Part shown: piece by piece, positions 16,093 to 25,324 of the stretch
How positions within the stretch are numbered: position 1 is the first letter of the stretch
Layout: each line of letters starts with the position of its first letter
DNA from: Lachnospiraceae bacterium
Lineage (GTDB): Bacteria > Bacillota > Clostridia > Lachnospirales > Lachnospiraceae
Assembly (NCBI GenBank): GCA_024699325.1
Contig: JAILPS010000054.1
Coordinates: 57,051-121,050, forward strand
Reading direction: 5' to 3'
Length of the DNA: 64,000 nucleotides
Translations under genes and position numbers: made by a program
Notes under the pieces: model-generated
The model's database searches: none
Told to the model about the DNA's origin: nothing
Seen by the model: the letters and a program-made list of their open reading frames with translations, nothing else

Positions 16093-17874
16093 ATGAAGAA
16101 AAAAGTCATCATTGCATTTATAATTTTTGTTTTTCTGGTAGGCGCGCTGGTTGCCGTGGGCATATTGTCTAATAAAAAACCACAGACAGACACACAGACA
16201 GACACACAGACAGACAACATGGGAAGCGATACAAAAGATACAAAAAGTGATACGCAGGGTAAAACTCCTACGGATGAGGTGGTTGTCATAGAGGAAGAAA
16301 AGTATTTTAAGATTGAGCGCACTACTGAAGAAGGTGTAATACTGGCACTTAAAGAACCGGTGTATTCAGCTTATAAGCTTATCGTTCCTTCGAGTTATGA
16401 TGGAAAAAATGTTGTAGAATTTTCAGTAATTGAGAATGACAGTTACATACAGGAGATAGTTTTGGCGGATGGGGTAGCAATATCTAGTGTTAGTGATTGT
16501 GAGAACCTGAAGAAAATCACTATGGGGGCAATCGGAACCAGCCAGTACTATGTTGACAGTGAAGGGCAGCTCGATATTGACAGTGTTGGGATGTATGGTT
16601 TAATAGCCAATCTGAACAACCTTGAAGAGATTGTGTTCTCATCAGAGGAAGGGTATGTTTATGCTTGTTGCTGGCTCGGCCTGGTGTCAATCAAACAGAT
16701 TAGTTTACCTGCAAACACCTTAAGAATTGATACTTTTATGCTTTGCAGCAATGAGCTGGAGAACCTGGTATTGCCAGAACAGCTTCGCTGGATTAATTTG
16801 AGTTTTTCCTCTTCGCCCAAGATGACTTACGTAGTGTTTAACGATGCCTTGGAACTTATAGATACAAGTTTTAACAACATGATCAGTTTACAGTATGCGA
16901 TAATTCCATCTGTGGGTACACAGATTAATAACTCCTTCACACAGTGCCCCAATCTGAAACTGGTCGTAAGCAGAGGCTCGTTGGCTGAGATATATGCTGA
17001 GGAGAACGGCATAGATTATATATATACGGATGAGTTTGATGAGGCGGTTTTAGGTGAACTTAAGCCTATCGATGGTGAAAATGTCACAGAAGATTTTATA
17101 GGCGACAAATTCTTCTCCGATGAGGAGGTTAACAATGCCATCCATATATCAGGTGAAGAGTATTTCGAGGTGCAGAGAACAACAGATGCAAATAGTGAGA
17201 TTACTCTGGTCTATACAGGAGATGTCAAGGAACCATTTGTCTTAGAAATCCCTGCCATGTATGGAACTGAGAGAGTTACGGGATTTGCCAGAATGGAGAG
17301 GAATCCCTACATAGTAGGAGTGATTATACCGGAAGATATAAGATCGGATGGTTTTACAGAGTGCATTAATCTTAGAAGTGTAGTAGCGGGTTGTAATACT
17401 CCCTTTGTCAGCAACTGTGCAACACTACAGAAGCTGGACTGTTCTAAGATTAAATTTAATTATGCTGCCGGTGAAGATACCATCAAGGGTGCTGCTGATT
17501 GCCCGAAGCTGACAGAGATTGTTCTGCCAGAGAGTATTGATACAGGTGGAAATGAGCTGGTAATCGCGCTGTTCTGTAACTGCGGAGGTGCCAGACTATA
17601 TATTCCGGAGGGAGTAACATCTGCATTCACCTGTGTTTATAATACAGAGGGAATCACGCTGGTAACTATTCCATCAACCATGAAAACGATGGTGGATAGT
17701 TTTGGAGAAAGCCAGGATTTACAGGATGTATATGTCTATAGCCGGGATCTTGAACTGCCGGCGGGAACTTTTTTGGGCTGTCCTAATGTCAAACTGCATG
17801 TGTACGAGGGGTCAACCACCGAAAAATATGCAAAACAGAACTCAATCAACTATGACTATATCGATGAGGAGTAG
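16093..17874 (+). CDS. Membrane-anchored BspA-type leucine-rich-repeat protein
   Basis: Probable cell-surface protein. Seen: an uncleaved signal/anchor (residues 4-25), a Thr/Asp/Lys linker (about 30-62) encoded partly by a 12-bp tandem repeat, then two homologous modules: residues about 69-320 and 355-593. Each begins with YF-x-(I/V)-x-RTT and ends with a CPN-(L/V)-KL-x-V block followed by Y-A-x(2)-N-(G/S)-I-(D/N)-Y. Repeats such as NLEEIVFSS and ELENLVLPEQL are typical LRR_5 (BspA) units. It heads a four-gene operon with two FtsX-like permeases and an ATPase. Function unknown; adhesion or ligand sensing linked to the transporter is speculation. Confidence 0.82.
   Translation: MKKKVIIAFIIFVFLVGALVAVGILSNKKPQTDTQTDTQTDNMGSDTKDTKSDTQGKTPTDEVVVIEEEKYFKIERTTEEGVILALKEPVYSAYKLIVPSSYDGKNVVEFSVIENDSYIQEIVLADGVAISSVSDCENLKKITMGAIGTSQYYVDSEGQLDIDSVGMYGLIANLNNLEEIVFSSEEGYVYACCWLGLVSIKQISLPANTLRIDTFMLCSNELENLVLPEQLRWINLSFSSSPKMTYVVFNDALELIDTSFNNMISLQYAIIPSVGTQINNSFTQCPNLKLVVSRGSLAEIYAEENGIDYIYTDEFDEAVLGELKPIDGENVTEDFIGDKFFSDEEVNNAIHISGEEYFEVQRTTDANSEITLVYTGDVKEPFVLEIPAMYGTERVTGFARMERNPYIVGVIIPEDIRSDGFTECINLRSVVAGCNTPFVSNCATLQKLDCSKIKFNYAAGEDTIKGAADCPKLTEIVLPESIDTGGNELVIALFCNCGGARLYIPEGVTSAFTCVYNTEGITLVTIPSTMKTMVDSFGESQDLQDVYVYSRDLELPAGTFLGCPNVKLHVYEGSTTEKYAKQNSINYDYIDEE
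16183..16216 (+). repeat. 12-bp tandem repeat in the linker of the LRR protein
   Basis: CAGACAGACACA repeated 2.8 times. It encodes Gln-Thr-Asp-Thr units. The period is a multiple of three, so slippage would alter linker length without breaking the frame. Confidence 0.8.
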
Positions 17875-17876
17875 AT

Positions 17877-18986
17877 ATGTGGATTGTTTTACACAATATA
17901 AAACAATTGATAAAAAACAACACCAGATTCTTTCTACTTATACTGATGGCACAGATTATGGGAACATTTGCCATCTGTTTTTCGGTTGGAGTTTTAGTTA
18001 ACAACAGTTACCTTATTGTTGAGGATGAGAAGTCAGCCAGACGTATATATATTGATTTTGAGAGATCATACTATGAGGATTATGTGTATGATTACAGTAC
18101 TATTGTCACGGGATTGGCAGAGTGCTTTCATGATGATGTTGCCGAAGTATGGTATTCAAATAGTCGTTATAAAGATGGCAACGCTTTGGGTAGAGTTTCT
18201 GTTGCCGATGTAAAAGACGGGAAAATCTCATACAACGACAGTCTTGCTAAGTTTGATAACAAAATATACGAAGGAAGGAATCTGCAGCCTGATGATTATG
18301 ATGAGGCTCGCAGGGTCGCACTGGTAAGAGGTATTTCGCAAGATAAAACTGTGCTTATAGGCACTGAGGAGTATGAGATAGTTGGCAGAATGGATAGCGA
18401 CATTGAAGGTATAGTAATATACATTCCTGCAACGGCATGGAATATTCCTGTCCTGAATATGACTATTGTGCTTGATAGAGTTCCAACACTTAAGGAATAT
18501 AACAGTGCGGTTAGCCTGTTAAATGAGCTTGTGGGGATGGGAGAATACAAAATCAGCGAGTACTATGCCGGAAGTGCTGATATGAAAGCTCTGTACGTAA
18601 GTATTTTTATAGCTGTAACAGCTATTGGCGTGTCAGTTGTCGGAACCATATTTGTTATCTGTGGATATGTTTATGAGACCAGAAAAAAGAGTCTGGTCGT
18701 CATGAAACTGTGTGGCTGCACCAGCATGTATGCACTTAAATGCTATATGATGGAGAGTCTGATACTAAGCTTTGTATCCTGTGTCCTGGGACTGGCTCTG
18801 TTTCTGGCCGCCAGAATAATATGGCTTGATGCCTACTATCCCTATATCAGGGTAATGTTTGACTGTAAGATGTATATTCTGTGTGGGTTTGGACTGGTGC
18901 CGATGGTAGCTGTTGAAAACTTGTGTCTGTCGTGGGTTAAATCACGTGTTACTATTAAGGAACAACTGCAGTCTGCGAGAGGTTAG
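17877..18986 (+). CDS. FtsX-like ABC transporter permease (first)
   Basis: Topology of MacB/FtsX permeases: one N-terminal membrane helix (about residues 18-40), a large extracellular domain (about 45-235), then three C-terminal helices (about 240-265, 290-315, 330-350) with the family segment KLCGCTSMYALKCYMMES. 369 residues. It starts two bases after the LRR gene ends, with GAGGAG as ribosome site. Partner of the following permease and ATPase. Cargo unknown; systems of this type often work on lipoproteins, peptides or cell-wall hydrolase control instead of classical import. Confidence 0.8.
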   Translation: MWIVLHNIKQLIKNNTRFFLLILMAQIMGTFAICFSVGVLVNNSYLIVEDEKSARRIYIDFERSYYEDYVYDYSTIVTGLAECFHDDVAEVWYSNSRYKDGNALGRVSVADVKDGKISYNDSLAKFDNKIYEGRNLQPDDYDEARRVALVRGISQDKTVLIGTEEYEIVGRMDSDIEGIVIYIPATAWNIPVLNMTIVLDRVPTLKEYNSAVSLLNELVGMGEYKISEYYAGSADMKALYVSIFIAVTAIGVSVVGTIFVICGYVYETRKKSLVVMKLCGCTSMYALKCYMMESLILSFVSCVLGLALFLAARIIWLDAYYPYIRVMFDCKMYILCGFGLVPMVAVENLCLSWVKSRVTIKEQLQSARG

Positions 18987-18988
18987 GA

Positions 18989-20137
18989 ATGCTGTTTTTA
19001 GGTACAAGTGAATTTTTAAAGAATATAAAACTTAATCTGCTGGTGGCAGTTCTTTTGTCTGTTCTGGCGACAGCGCTTGTTTTTGTGTCGTCTGTTATTG
19101 GCTATGAGTGGAACAGATACAAGCCCTTTAGCTTTTTGGAAAACAAGAGCGGACTGTATTATTTTGAAATTGATGAATACGATGACGAGTGCATAGAGGA
19201 CAAGTACTACACATATAACAGCAGCGTATTTAAAGCGAATGAGTCGGGGACAATGAGCACTATTCCTGTCCTGTGTATTCAGGAGTGGGCGTGGAAGAAT
19301 TACCAGCCCAGACTCATGTACGGACAGTGGCTGGGGACATCTTCTGAGAGTGGAGCAATTCCTATAGTGGTAGGAGGTGTAAAAGCTGATACATACGCTG
19401 TCGGTGATGTGCTGGAATTCTATGTGGATGACACGACAACTGCCAGTTTTGAGGTTGTCGGTGTTTTGGTTCCCAAGAGCAGTATGATATGTGCAACCAT
19501 GAAATATGCTGCCAAAGATAGGGACTATTCCATGTACTATGACGTAATGTATGATGAGCAGGTTTTTGTTGTGGATTACAATGTTGCAGTACAAAACAAC
19601 CTGAGAGTACTGTTGGGTCCAAACAGAATAGTCACATTTAAGGATGGTTATGAGTCACAGGCTGAAGAGTTTAGTAAGTTTGTTATGGACAAGACCGACA
19701 CATGTATAAGTCAGGCTGAGTGGAAGGCAAACTGCAGAGATTTGTTTTTTAGAAATGTGAGAACATATATACCAATTATCGCAATTGGAATCATACTTAT
19801 CCTTATATGTTCTTATGCGTCTGTATATGTTGTTCAGGCGTATTCGGCCAGACACATGGCAATATACTATCTCGTGGGCGCAAACCAGGGACAGAGATTT
19901 GGCATATGTATGGGCAACGGACTGGGAATAGTTGGGATTTCAGTGCTTATTGATGCGTTTGTTTTTGAGATTATTGCGCTGTCTGATTTTGATACTACGG
20001 GTATATTTAGCTTTAGTTTTCAGACATTTTTAATTCTGACTGTGTTTTATCTTATATACATAGTGATAATAGGTTTAGTGTTTGGGGGCACTGTTAAGAA
20101 CAAATCCCCGAAGGACTATCTGCGAAATAATATGTGA
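18989..20137 (+). CDS. FtsX-like ABC transporter permease (second)
   Basis: Same architecture as the preceding gene: N-terminal helix (about residues 14-35), extracellular domain, and three helices in the last 130 residues. The segment YSARHMAIYYLVGANQGQR corresponds to the coupling region that contacts the ATPase. 382 residues. Starts two bases after the first permease ends. The pair probably forms a heterodimeric transmembrane unit. Confidence 0.8.
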   Translation: MLFLGTSEFLKNIKLNLLVAVLLSVLATALVFVSSVIGYEWNRYKPFSFLENKSGLYYFEIDEYDDECIEDKYYTYNSSVFKANESGTMSTIPVLCIQEWAWKNYQPRLMYGQWLGTSSESGAIPIVVGGVKADTYAVGDVLEFYVDDTTTASFEVVGVLVPKSSMICATMKYAAKDRDYSMYYDVMYDEQVFVVDYNVAVQNNLRVLLGPNRIVTFKDGYESQAEEFSKFVMDKTDTCISQAEWKANCRDLFFRNVRTYIPIIAIGIILILICSYASVYVVQAYSARHMAIYYLVGANQGQRFGICMGNGLGIVGISVLIDAFVFEIIALSDFDTTGIFSFSFQTFLILTVFYLIYIVIIGLVFGGTVKNKSPKDYLRNNM

Positions 20138-20148
20138 CAGGAGAGAGC

Positions 20149-20811
20149 ATGATAGAGATTAAGAATCTAAACAAGACATATAATTATGGCAGCAAGAATG
20201 CATATCAGGCGCTGTTTGACATTAATCTTACTATCTCAGACGGTGAGCTGGTTGCCATTATAGGTAAATCCGGAGCGGGCAAGTCCACTCTTCTTCATAT
20301 CATCGGGGCGATAGATAGCTATGAGAGCGGAAGCTGTACGCTGGACGGTGTGGCGCTTGAGAACATGAGCGAGAAGGAACTGGCTGGTGTCAGGAATGAA
20401 AAAATAGGGATTGTGTTGCAGGATTTTGCGCTTATCGAGGATTATACTGTCGAGGAAAATGTTGGCCTGCCACTCAGGTTTTGCAAGATTAAGGCAGCAC
20501 AGTATAAGGCGAAGGTCAGGGATGCATTGGAGGCCGTGGGAATACCGGAGTTGGCGCTCAAGGAGGTTAACAAACTCTCCGGCGGGCAGAAGCAGAGGGT
20601 GGCCATAGCAAGAGCCATAGTCAATGATCCCTCATTTATTCTGGCAGATGAGCCAACCGGAGCGTTAGACACCAAAACCGGACAGGGGATAATTAAGCTT
20701 CTGGAAGAGTTAAATTCCAAGGGGCGAACAGTTATAATAATCACACACGATATGCAGATTGCACAGAGCTGTAAAAGAATGATAGTAATAGAGGACGGCA
20801 GGATAGTTTAA
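20149..20811 (+). CDS. ABC transporter ATP-binding protein (MacB/LolD type)
   Basis: Powers the two permeases upstream. Seen: Walker A GKSGAGKSTLLH, Q-loop VLQDFALIEDYTVEENV, signature LSGGQKQRVAIARA, Walker B FILADEPTGALD, switch His in IITHD. 220 residues from the ATG at 20149, chosen over the GTG at 20134 because AGGAG (20139-20143) lies five bases before it. The gene ends inside a 29-bp palindrome shared with the converging fur-type gene. Confidence 0.93.
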   Translation: MIEIKNLNKTYNYGSKNAYQALFDINLTISDGELVAIIGKSGAGKSTLLHIIGAIDSYESGSCTLDGVALENMSEKELAGVRNEKIGIVLQDFALIEDYTVEENVGLPLRFCKIKAAQYKAKVRDALEAVGIPELALKEVNKLSGGQKQRVAIARAIVNDPSFILADEPTGALDTKTGQGIIKLLEELNSKGRTVIIITHDMQIAQSCKRMIVIEDGRIV

Positions 20812-20823
20812 CTATCCTGCCGT
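20795..20823. terminator. 29-bp perfect palindrome at convergent gene ends
   Basis: ACGGCAGGATAGTT (20795-20808), one central T, then its exact reverse complement (20810-20823). It contains the stop codons of both converging genes. It could act as a two-way transcription stop, but the T run after it is poor on both strands, so RNA 3'-end stabilisation is an equal possibility. Confidence 0.5.
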
Positions 20824-21224
20824 TTGCTACATGCGCTGCACGTTCCGATTATGATGCTTTTTGAGCAGTTGATATTCAGACCGTAGACTTCTGAGAGCTT
20901 ATCGGAGAATTCATCCACAAATGTGTTTTCGAGGTGGAATATGCGGCCACAGTTGCTGCACTGGGCATGCATATGCATATTGCACTGTCCGTGGCCTGTG
21001 GAATACTGGTAGTACCAGGCGTCCTGGTTGGGTTCCTTAAAACGCATGAGCTCGCCGCTCTCACACATTCTGTCTAAGTTTCTGTAGACTGTGGTGCGGT
21101 TTAAGCTGGAGTTGCCGCTTAACAGGTAGTCATAGATCTCCCTGGCTGTGAAGCGCTTCTCAGAATGATCCATCAGGTATGACACAATATCTTCTCTGGC
21201 TTTGGTTTTGTACGTAATCCTCAT
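20808..21224 (-). CDS. Fur-family metalloregulator
   Basis: Winged-helix repressor (about residues 1-80, with SLNRTTVYRNLDRMCESGEL) plus a dimerisation and metal domain. Seen: the His-rich GHGQCNMHMHAQC segment, and two Cys-x2-Cys pairs (CSNC and CSAC) that build the structural zinc site. Start placed at the ATG at 21224, five bases after GAGAGG; the longer frame reads into the SulP gene. Candidates are Zur, Fur or PerR; the segment alone does not decide. It follows the SulP gene by ten bases. It is a plausible regulator for the rpmG-GTPase operon 5 kb away. Confidence 0.9.
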   Translation of the reverse strand: MRITYKTKAREDIVSYLMDHSEKRFTAREIYDYLLSGNSSLNRTTVYRNLDRMCESGELMRFKEPNQDAWYYQYSTGHGQCNMHMHAQCSNCGRIFHLENTFVDEFSDKLSEVYGLNINCSKSIIIGTCSACSKRQDS

Positions 21225-21234
21225 ATGAACCTCT

Positions 21235-23283
21235 CTATCTGCGAACAAGCTTGGTTTTGAGCTTCTCGCGTCTGTTTCTTCTTCTCTCCTCTATCGCCAT
21301 CATGATGGCGGATTTCTGCTTATCGTCAACTGAGTCGTGGTGCATGAGGCTGTTTTCAACAAGGTTTAAGAGCTGCTCCTCGTCGAGAAGGCCTATGCGG
21401 CCCCAGCTGGTGTGCTCCTCAGCATATAAAACGGCGCCGCGCACATCGCTGCCGGAGTGAACATGAGCCTCGAGGTCTCTTAGAACCTCCACGCTCAGGG
21501 CGTTTAGCACATCCTGGCTCTCGCTTCCGAATATCCACTCAAGCTCCGTGTTTAATTCGTCCCTGGTGGTTCTTGAGCGCTTCTCGCTCACCAGGTGGTT
21601 ATCGCTTCCCTCCATGGGGTAGGGCTCGTGCAGGCCACAGTCTCTAAGGGCCAGACGTATGCTTCTTCTGACGCATCCGCCGTACAGAAGCTCCCCGGCG
21701 CCGTAGCGGCGAAGCTCATCATTGATATCCCCCACATGGTCCGTCATGTACAGTTTAATGCCGCGGGCCTTGAGAGTCCTATATAGGTCAGCCAGCCTTG
21801 TGGCCGCGGTCACATCTATGTCCCCGATACCTACCGCGTATATTATGACCTGGTGGGTGTCGGGTTTTATGGCTGAGAGTATGTCCTGTTCAAATGTGTC
21901 AATATTTCCAAAAAACAGGTTGCCGCCGAAGCGGTAGATGACCGTGTTTTTGATAGGTCTGGCGCTCTCGTAGCGGTCTAAGCTGTAGAAGCTGTCGCGG
22001 CCTTCTATGACGCCGACAGGCCCCTTGGGCGGGATGACACTCTTCATTATGACAACGGCAAACGACAGAATAACGCCTATCACTACGCCGTAAACTGTTC
22101 CGAATATCAGCACTCCTAAAAATGCTGACAGGAATATGTAGAACTCTGCGCGACAATTCTTATAAAGCTCGGCTGCCATATCAAAATCGCAGGCGCCAAG
22201 AAGTGCCGCAAAAACTATGCCTGTCATGACCGGCACCGGCAGATAGGCAATCATGGGTGTGGCGATGAGCAGCACAAGAACCATGGTTATGGCTGAGAAT
22301 ACGCTGACCCACTGGCTTTTCACACCGTACTGGGCAGAGAGAGCTGAGCGGCTCACACTGCCATTGACAGGGCAACACCCCATGAGGCAGGAGCTTAGAT
22401 TGCCGAGGGCGTACGCCAAAACCTCCCGGTTTGACATATCCTGTGTCATCTTATGCCCTGATTTGCGCATAGAATTCTGGCTGGCTAAGAGTGTCTCGGA
22501 CATAATCACGAAGGCGATGGTCAGGGACGGAAACAGCACAGTCAGCAGATGATTAGATGAAAGCGACGGAAAATGCAATCCCAGAGGGATGGATTCCACC
22601 GCCGGGAGAAGCTTAACGCCTAAGGCGTCTATGTGGAAGAACCTGACCGCTATGAAGCCGGCCACCATCATGATGGGGGCCATGGGGATCTTCGGGAAGA
22701 GCTTCGCGCTTACGCGCAGAAAAACCACTGTGAAGATGCCTATAGCTAAAGACGGTATGTTGGCGTAGCGTATGGTCCTGACAATATGTATGATGTGTTC
22801 TATGGCCTCGCCAGCCTGTGCGTCCGCTCCGTAGAGCTTAGGTATCTGCATTAGGATAATGGTTATGCAGATGCCGGTGACAAAACCACCCATGACGGGC
22901 ATGGAGATATATGAAGTGATGCGGCCTGCGCGAAAAATGTAGAACACCAGAAGCCAGAAGGCGGTCAGAAGCGTTATAAGCCCGACTGTCTCGAAGGCCT
23001 CCTCTGAGCCCGCGCTAATCCCCATGGACGCAAGAAGTGAGCCCACCAGCGCGGCGGGCGCGGCATCCACGCCGAATATGAAATTCTTTGTGGATGTCAT
23101 GAGTCCGTATATAAGTGTGGGCAGTATGGAGCCTATGAGGCCGTACTGCATGGGAATGCCGGCAACAGAAGCGTACCCCATGGATATGGGGATGCTGACC
23201 ATGGCTATTATGATGCCACCGATGATATCGTTAAGTCCTGGTCTGGGCGGCATGTGTAATGTCGTCTTTGCTCTATCCTTCAT
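21235..23283 (-). CDS. SulP-family anion transporter with STAS domain and C-terminal extension
   Basis: SLC26/SulP transporters move sulfate, bicarbonate or other anions. Seen: about a dozen membrane segments in residues 15-430, the family motif GGIIIAMVSIPISMGYASVAGIP near the N-terminus, and a STAS domain (about 445-560). Beyond that is a polar extension of about 120 residues ending in a strongly basic RRRNRREKLKTKLVRR, which I do not recognise. Ribosome site before the start at 23283 is weak; translation may rely on the upstream mrp gene 32 bases away. Substrate unknown. Confidence 0.88.
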   Translation of the reverse strand: MKDRAKTTLHMPPRPGLNDIIGGIIIAMVSIPISMGYASVAGIPMQYGLIGSILPTLIYGLMTSTKNFIFGVDAAPAALVGSLLASMGISAGSEEAFETVGLITLLTAFWLLVFYIFRAGRITSYISMPVMGGFVTGICITIILMQIPKLYGADAQAGEAIEHIIHIVRTIRYANIPSLAIGIFTVVFLRVSAKLFPKIPMAPIMMVAGFIAVRFFHIDALGVKLLPAVESIPLGLHFPSLSSNHLLTVLFPSLTIAFVIMSETLLASQNSMRKSGHKMTQDMSNREVLAYALGNLSSCLMGCCPVNGSVSRSALSAQYGVKSQWVSVFSAITMVLVLLIATPMIAYLPVPVMTGIVFAALLGACDFDMAAELYKNCRAEFYIFLSAFLGVLIFGTVYGVVIGVILSFAVVIMKSVIPPKGPVGVIEGRDSFYSLDRYESARPIKNTVIYRFGGNLFFGNIDTFEQDILSAIKPDTHQVIIYAVGIGDIDVTAATRLADLYRTLKARGIKLYMTDHVGDINDELRRYGAGELLYGGCVRRSIRLALRDCGLHEPYPMEGSDNHLVSEKRSRTTRDELNTELEWIFGSESQDVLNALSVEVLRDLEAHVHSGSDVRGAVLYAEEHTSWGRIGLLDEEQLLNLVENSLMHHDSVDDKQKSAIMMAIEERRRNRREKLKTKLVRR

Positions 23284-23315
23284 ATTGTCATATATGTCGG
23301 CAAATGCCGATGTAC

Positions 23316-24071
23316 TTATTCTGAAATGTAAGTTACTAAATCGTCCAGATCCGCGTGGTCAAAATCCTCTATGCGGCCGCTGTCACAGAGAGCCGGCATG
23401 TCGGGCTCGATGGGAAGAGAGGCGCACTTGGGAATGTTTAACTCCTCCGCGAGCCTCTCGATAACGCTCTCTCCGAAGAGATTAATGCGCTTATTACAGT
23501 CCGGGCACACAAGATAGCTCATGTTCTGCACAAGGGCAATCACGTGGACATCCATGGTTTTGGCCATATTGTAGGCCTTCTTGACAATCATTTCCACAAG
23601 TGTCTGCGGTGTGGTGACTATTATGATGCCGTCAAGGGGGATGTTCTGGTAAACCGTGAGCGGAACATCGCTGGTTCCGGGCGGCATGTCGATGAGCAGA
23701 TAGTCAAGCTCCTCCCAGCCCACGCCCTCATAGAAGCGCTTTACCATGGTGTTTAGTATGGGACCTCTCCAGACCACCGGGTCATCCTCGTGGTCAAGTA
23801 AGAGGTTCACGGACATAATCTTGATGCCTGTGGATGAGACCGCGGGCTTCATCTTGCCGTTCTCTAAATGTGTCTTGCCGCTGACGCCGAAGATCTTCGG
23901 GATGGATGGACCTGTGATGTCCGCGTCCATGATGCCGACGCTGTAGCCGGCGCGTCTAAGCTTAACTGCAAGCTCGGCGGTGACTAAACTCTTGCCGACG
24001 CCGCCCTTGCCGCTCACTATTCCTATGATTCTCTTTATGTTGTTTTCCACACTCTTGTTTTCTTCGCTCAT
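23316..24071 (-). CDS. Mrp/NBP35-family P-loop ATPase (iron-sulfur carrier)
   Basis: Mrp proteins bind and transfer Fe-S clusters. Seen: deviant Walker A SGKGGVGKSLVTAELA, IMDADITGPSIPKIFGV, LIDMPPGTSDVPLT, and the C-terminal Cys pair VCPDCN that binds the bridging cluster. 251 residues from the ATG at 24071, which follows GGAG by seven bases; the longer frame adds eleven unlikely residues. A TATAAT lies about 30 bases upstream. A small perfect hairpin (TCGGCA/TGCCGA, 23297-23310) sits between it and SulP. Confidence 0.92.
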   Translation of the reverse strand: MSEENKSVENNIKRIIGIVSGKGGVGKSLVTAELAVKLRRAGYSVGIMDADITGPSIPKIFGVSGKTHLENGKMKPAVSSTGIKIMSVNLLLDHEDDPVVWRGPILNTMVKRFYEGVGWEELDYLLIDMPPGTSDVPLTVYQNIPLDGIIIVTTPQTLVEMIVKKAYNMAKTMDVHVIALVQNMSYLVCPDCNKRINLFGESVIERLAEELNIPKCASLPIEPDMPALCDSGRIEDFDHADLDDLVTYISE

Positions 24072-24150
24072 ATCATTACTCCAATTTGAATTATTGTGTA
24101 CCATTATAGCATATTTTTTTGATATTTAAACCAAAAATAATGTCTATATA

Positions 24151-24183
24151 AAGCGAAAACCGGGCGGTGCCCGGTTTTGCTTT
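24151..24183 (-). terminator. Terminator of the cation exchanger gene
   Basis: AAAACCGGGC (24156-24165) pairs with GCCCGGTTTT (24169-24178) around GGT, with further AAGC/GCTT pairing outside. T-rich on the minus strand after the hairpin. Confidence 0.85.
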
Positions 24184-24184
24184 A

Positions 24185-25165
24185 TCAGAATACGTTATAG
24201 TTTCTCATGAAGATGTATGCTGTGTAGACTGCATACATGAGGATCATAGTCACGCCCTCTTTTCTCGAGAGTCGTCTTCCTGTCAGGCACATCACATAAA
24301 CGATGGCGCTCGCGGCTATCAGGATCACCGTGTCGATCAGGACGTCCATGCCAATCACGATTGGTCTTACGGTGGCTGAGAGTCCTAAAACGAAGAGGAA
24401 GTTTGCGATGTTTGAACCTATGCAGTTGCCGAGAGCCAGATCAACCTCGCCCTTTTTAGCAGCCACAAATGATGTCACAAGCTCCGGAAGTGATGTTCCA
24501 AGGGCGACGATTGTGAGGCCGATTAAGGTCTCGCTCATGCCGAAGAACCTGGCGATCATGGAGGCGTTGTCAACGACGATATTACCGCCAAACACAACGG
24601 CAGCGCCGCCGCCAACTATTAAAATGATGGCCTTGATGACGGGCATGGGTTTGTCGTCGTCATCCTTCTCTACAGCTGCCTGTCGGTTCTTTCTGACAGA
24701 AAAGATCAGAAAACCAAGATACACAAGGTAGAGCGCGAAGAGCGTTATGCCTGCCACGCGGCCCAAGACATTTGAAGTTTTTCCAAATGCGAAATCGCAG
24801 AATACCAAGAGAACCAGACCTTCCACAAACAGCGAGAAGGGGAAGTCCCTCTTGACGATGTCCGGTCCCACGGGAACAGGGGCGAACACGGCACACAGTC
24901 CAACGATGACTAAGAGGTTGAAGAAGTTAGAGCCAACACAGTTGCCTGCGCTTATGCCTGAGCTTCCTTCGAGGGCTGCGGTGATGCTGACAGCCGCCTC
25001 CGGGGCGCTGGTTCCTAGAGCCACAATAGTCAGTCCTATGATTATCGAAGGGATTCGAAGGGTTTTGGCGATGGAACAACATCCATCCACAAAAAAATCC
25101 GCACCGTAGACCAGAAGTACAAAACCTACCACCAGCAACAGTATCGGCCATATTATATGAGACAT
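24185..25165 (-). CDS. Calcium/sodium antiporter (CaCA family, YrbG-like)
   Basis: Ten-helix cation exchanger with two inverted repeats. Seen: alpha-1 motif ALGTSAPEAAVSITAALEG and alpha-2 motif ALGTSLPELVTSFVAAKKG, each with the ion-coordinating acidic residue, and paired GNCVGSN / GNCIGSN. 326 residues from the ATG at 25165; the frame is open further upstream, but AGGAGAGG eight bases before 25165 and the hydrophobic first helix (HIIWPILLLVVGFVLLVYGA) set the start. Single gene with its own terminator. Confidence 0.9.
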   Translation of the reverse strand: MSHIIWPILLLVVGFVLLVYGADFFVDGCCSIAKTLRIPSIIIGLTIVALGTSAPEAAVSITAALEGSSGISAGNCVGSNFFNLLVIVGLCAVFAPVPVGPDIVKRDFPFSLFVEGLVLLVFCDFAFGKTSNVLGRVAGITLFALYLVYLGFLIFSVRKNRQAAVEKDDDDKPMPVIKAIILIVGGGAAVVFGGNIVVDNASMIARFFGMSETLIGLTIVALGTSLPELVTSFVAAKKGEVDLALGNCIGSNIANFLFVLGLSATVRPIVIGMDVLIDTVILIAASAIVYVMCLTGRRLSRKEGVTMILMYAVYTAYIFMRNYNVF

Positions 25166-25324
25166 GAGAATACCTCTCCTATTATTAATGATTACCATAT
25201 CATATAATTGAGAAGAGTATTTGTCAAGGTTGCAACACCTATCACAGCGAAAAAGTAAGGAAATATATAGGAAATTTGAACAAAAACATTTTTTAAAGAT
25301 TAGTAAGTTTGTACATGTTGGTTG

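Noticed and set aside
20134..20148. GTG start for the ABC ATPase
   Set aside because: AGGAG lies downstream of it and is properly placed for the ATG at 20149.
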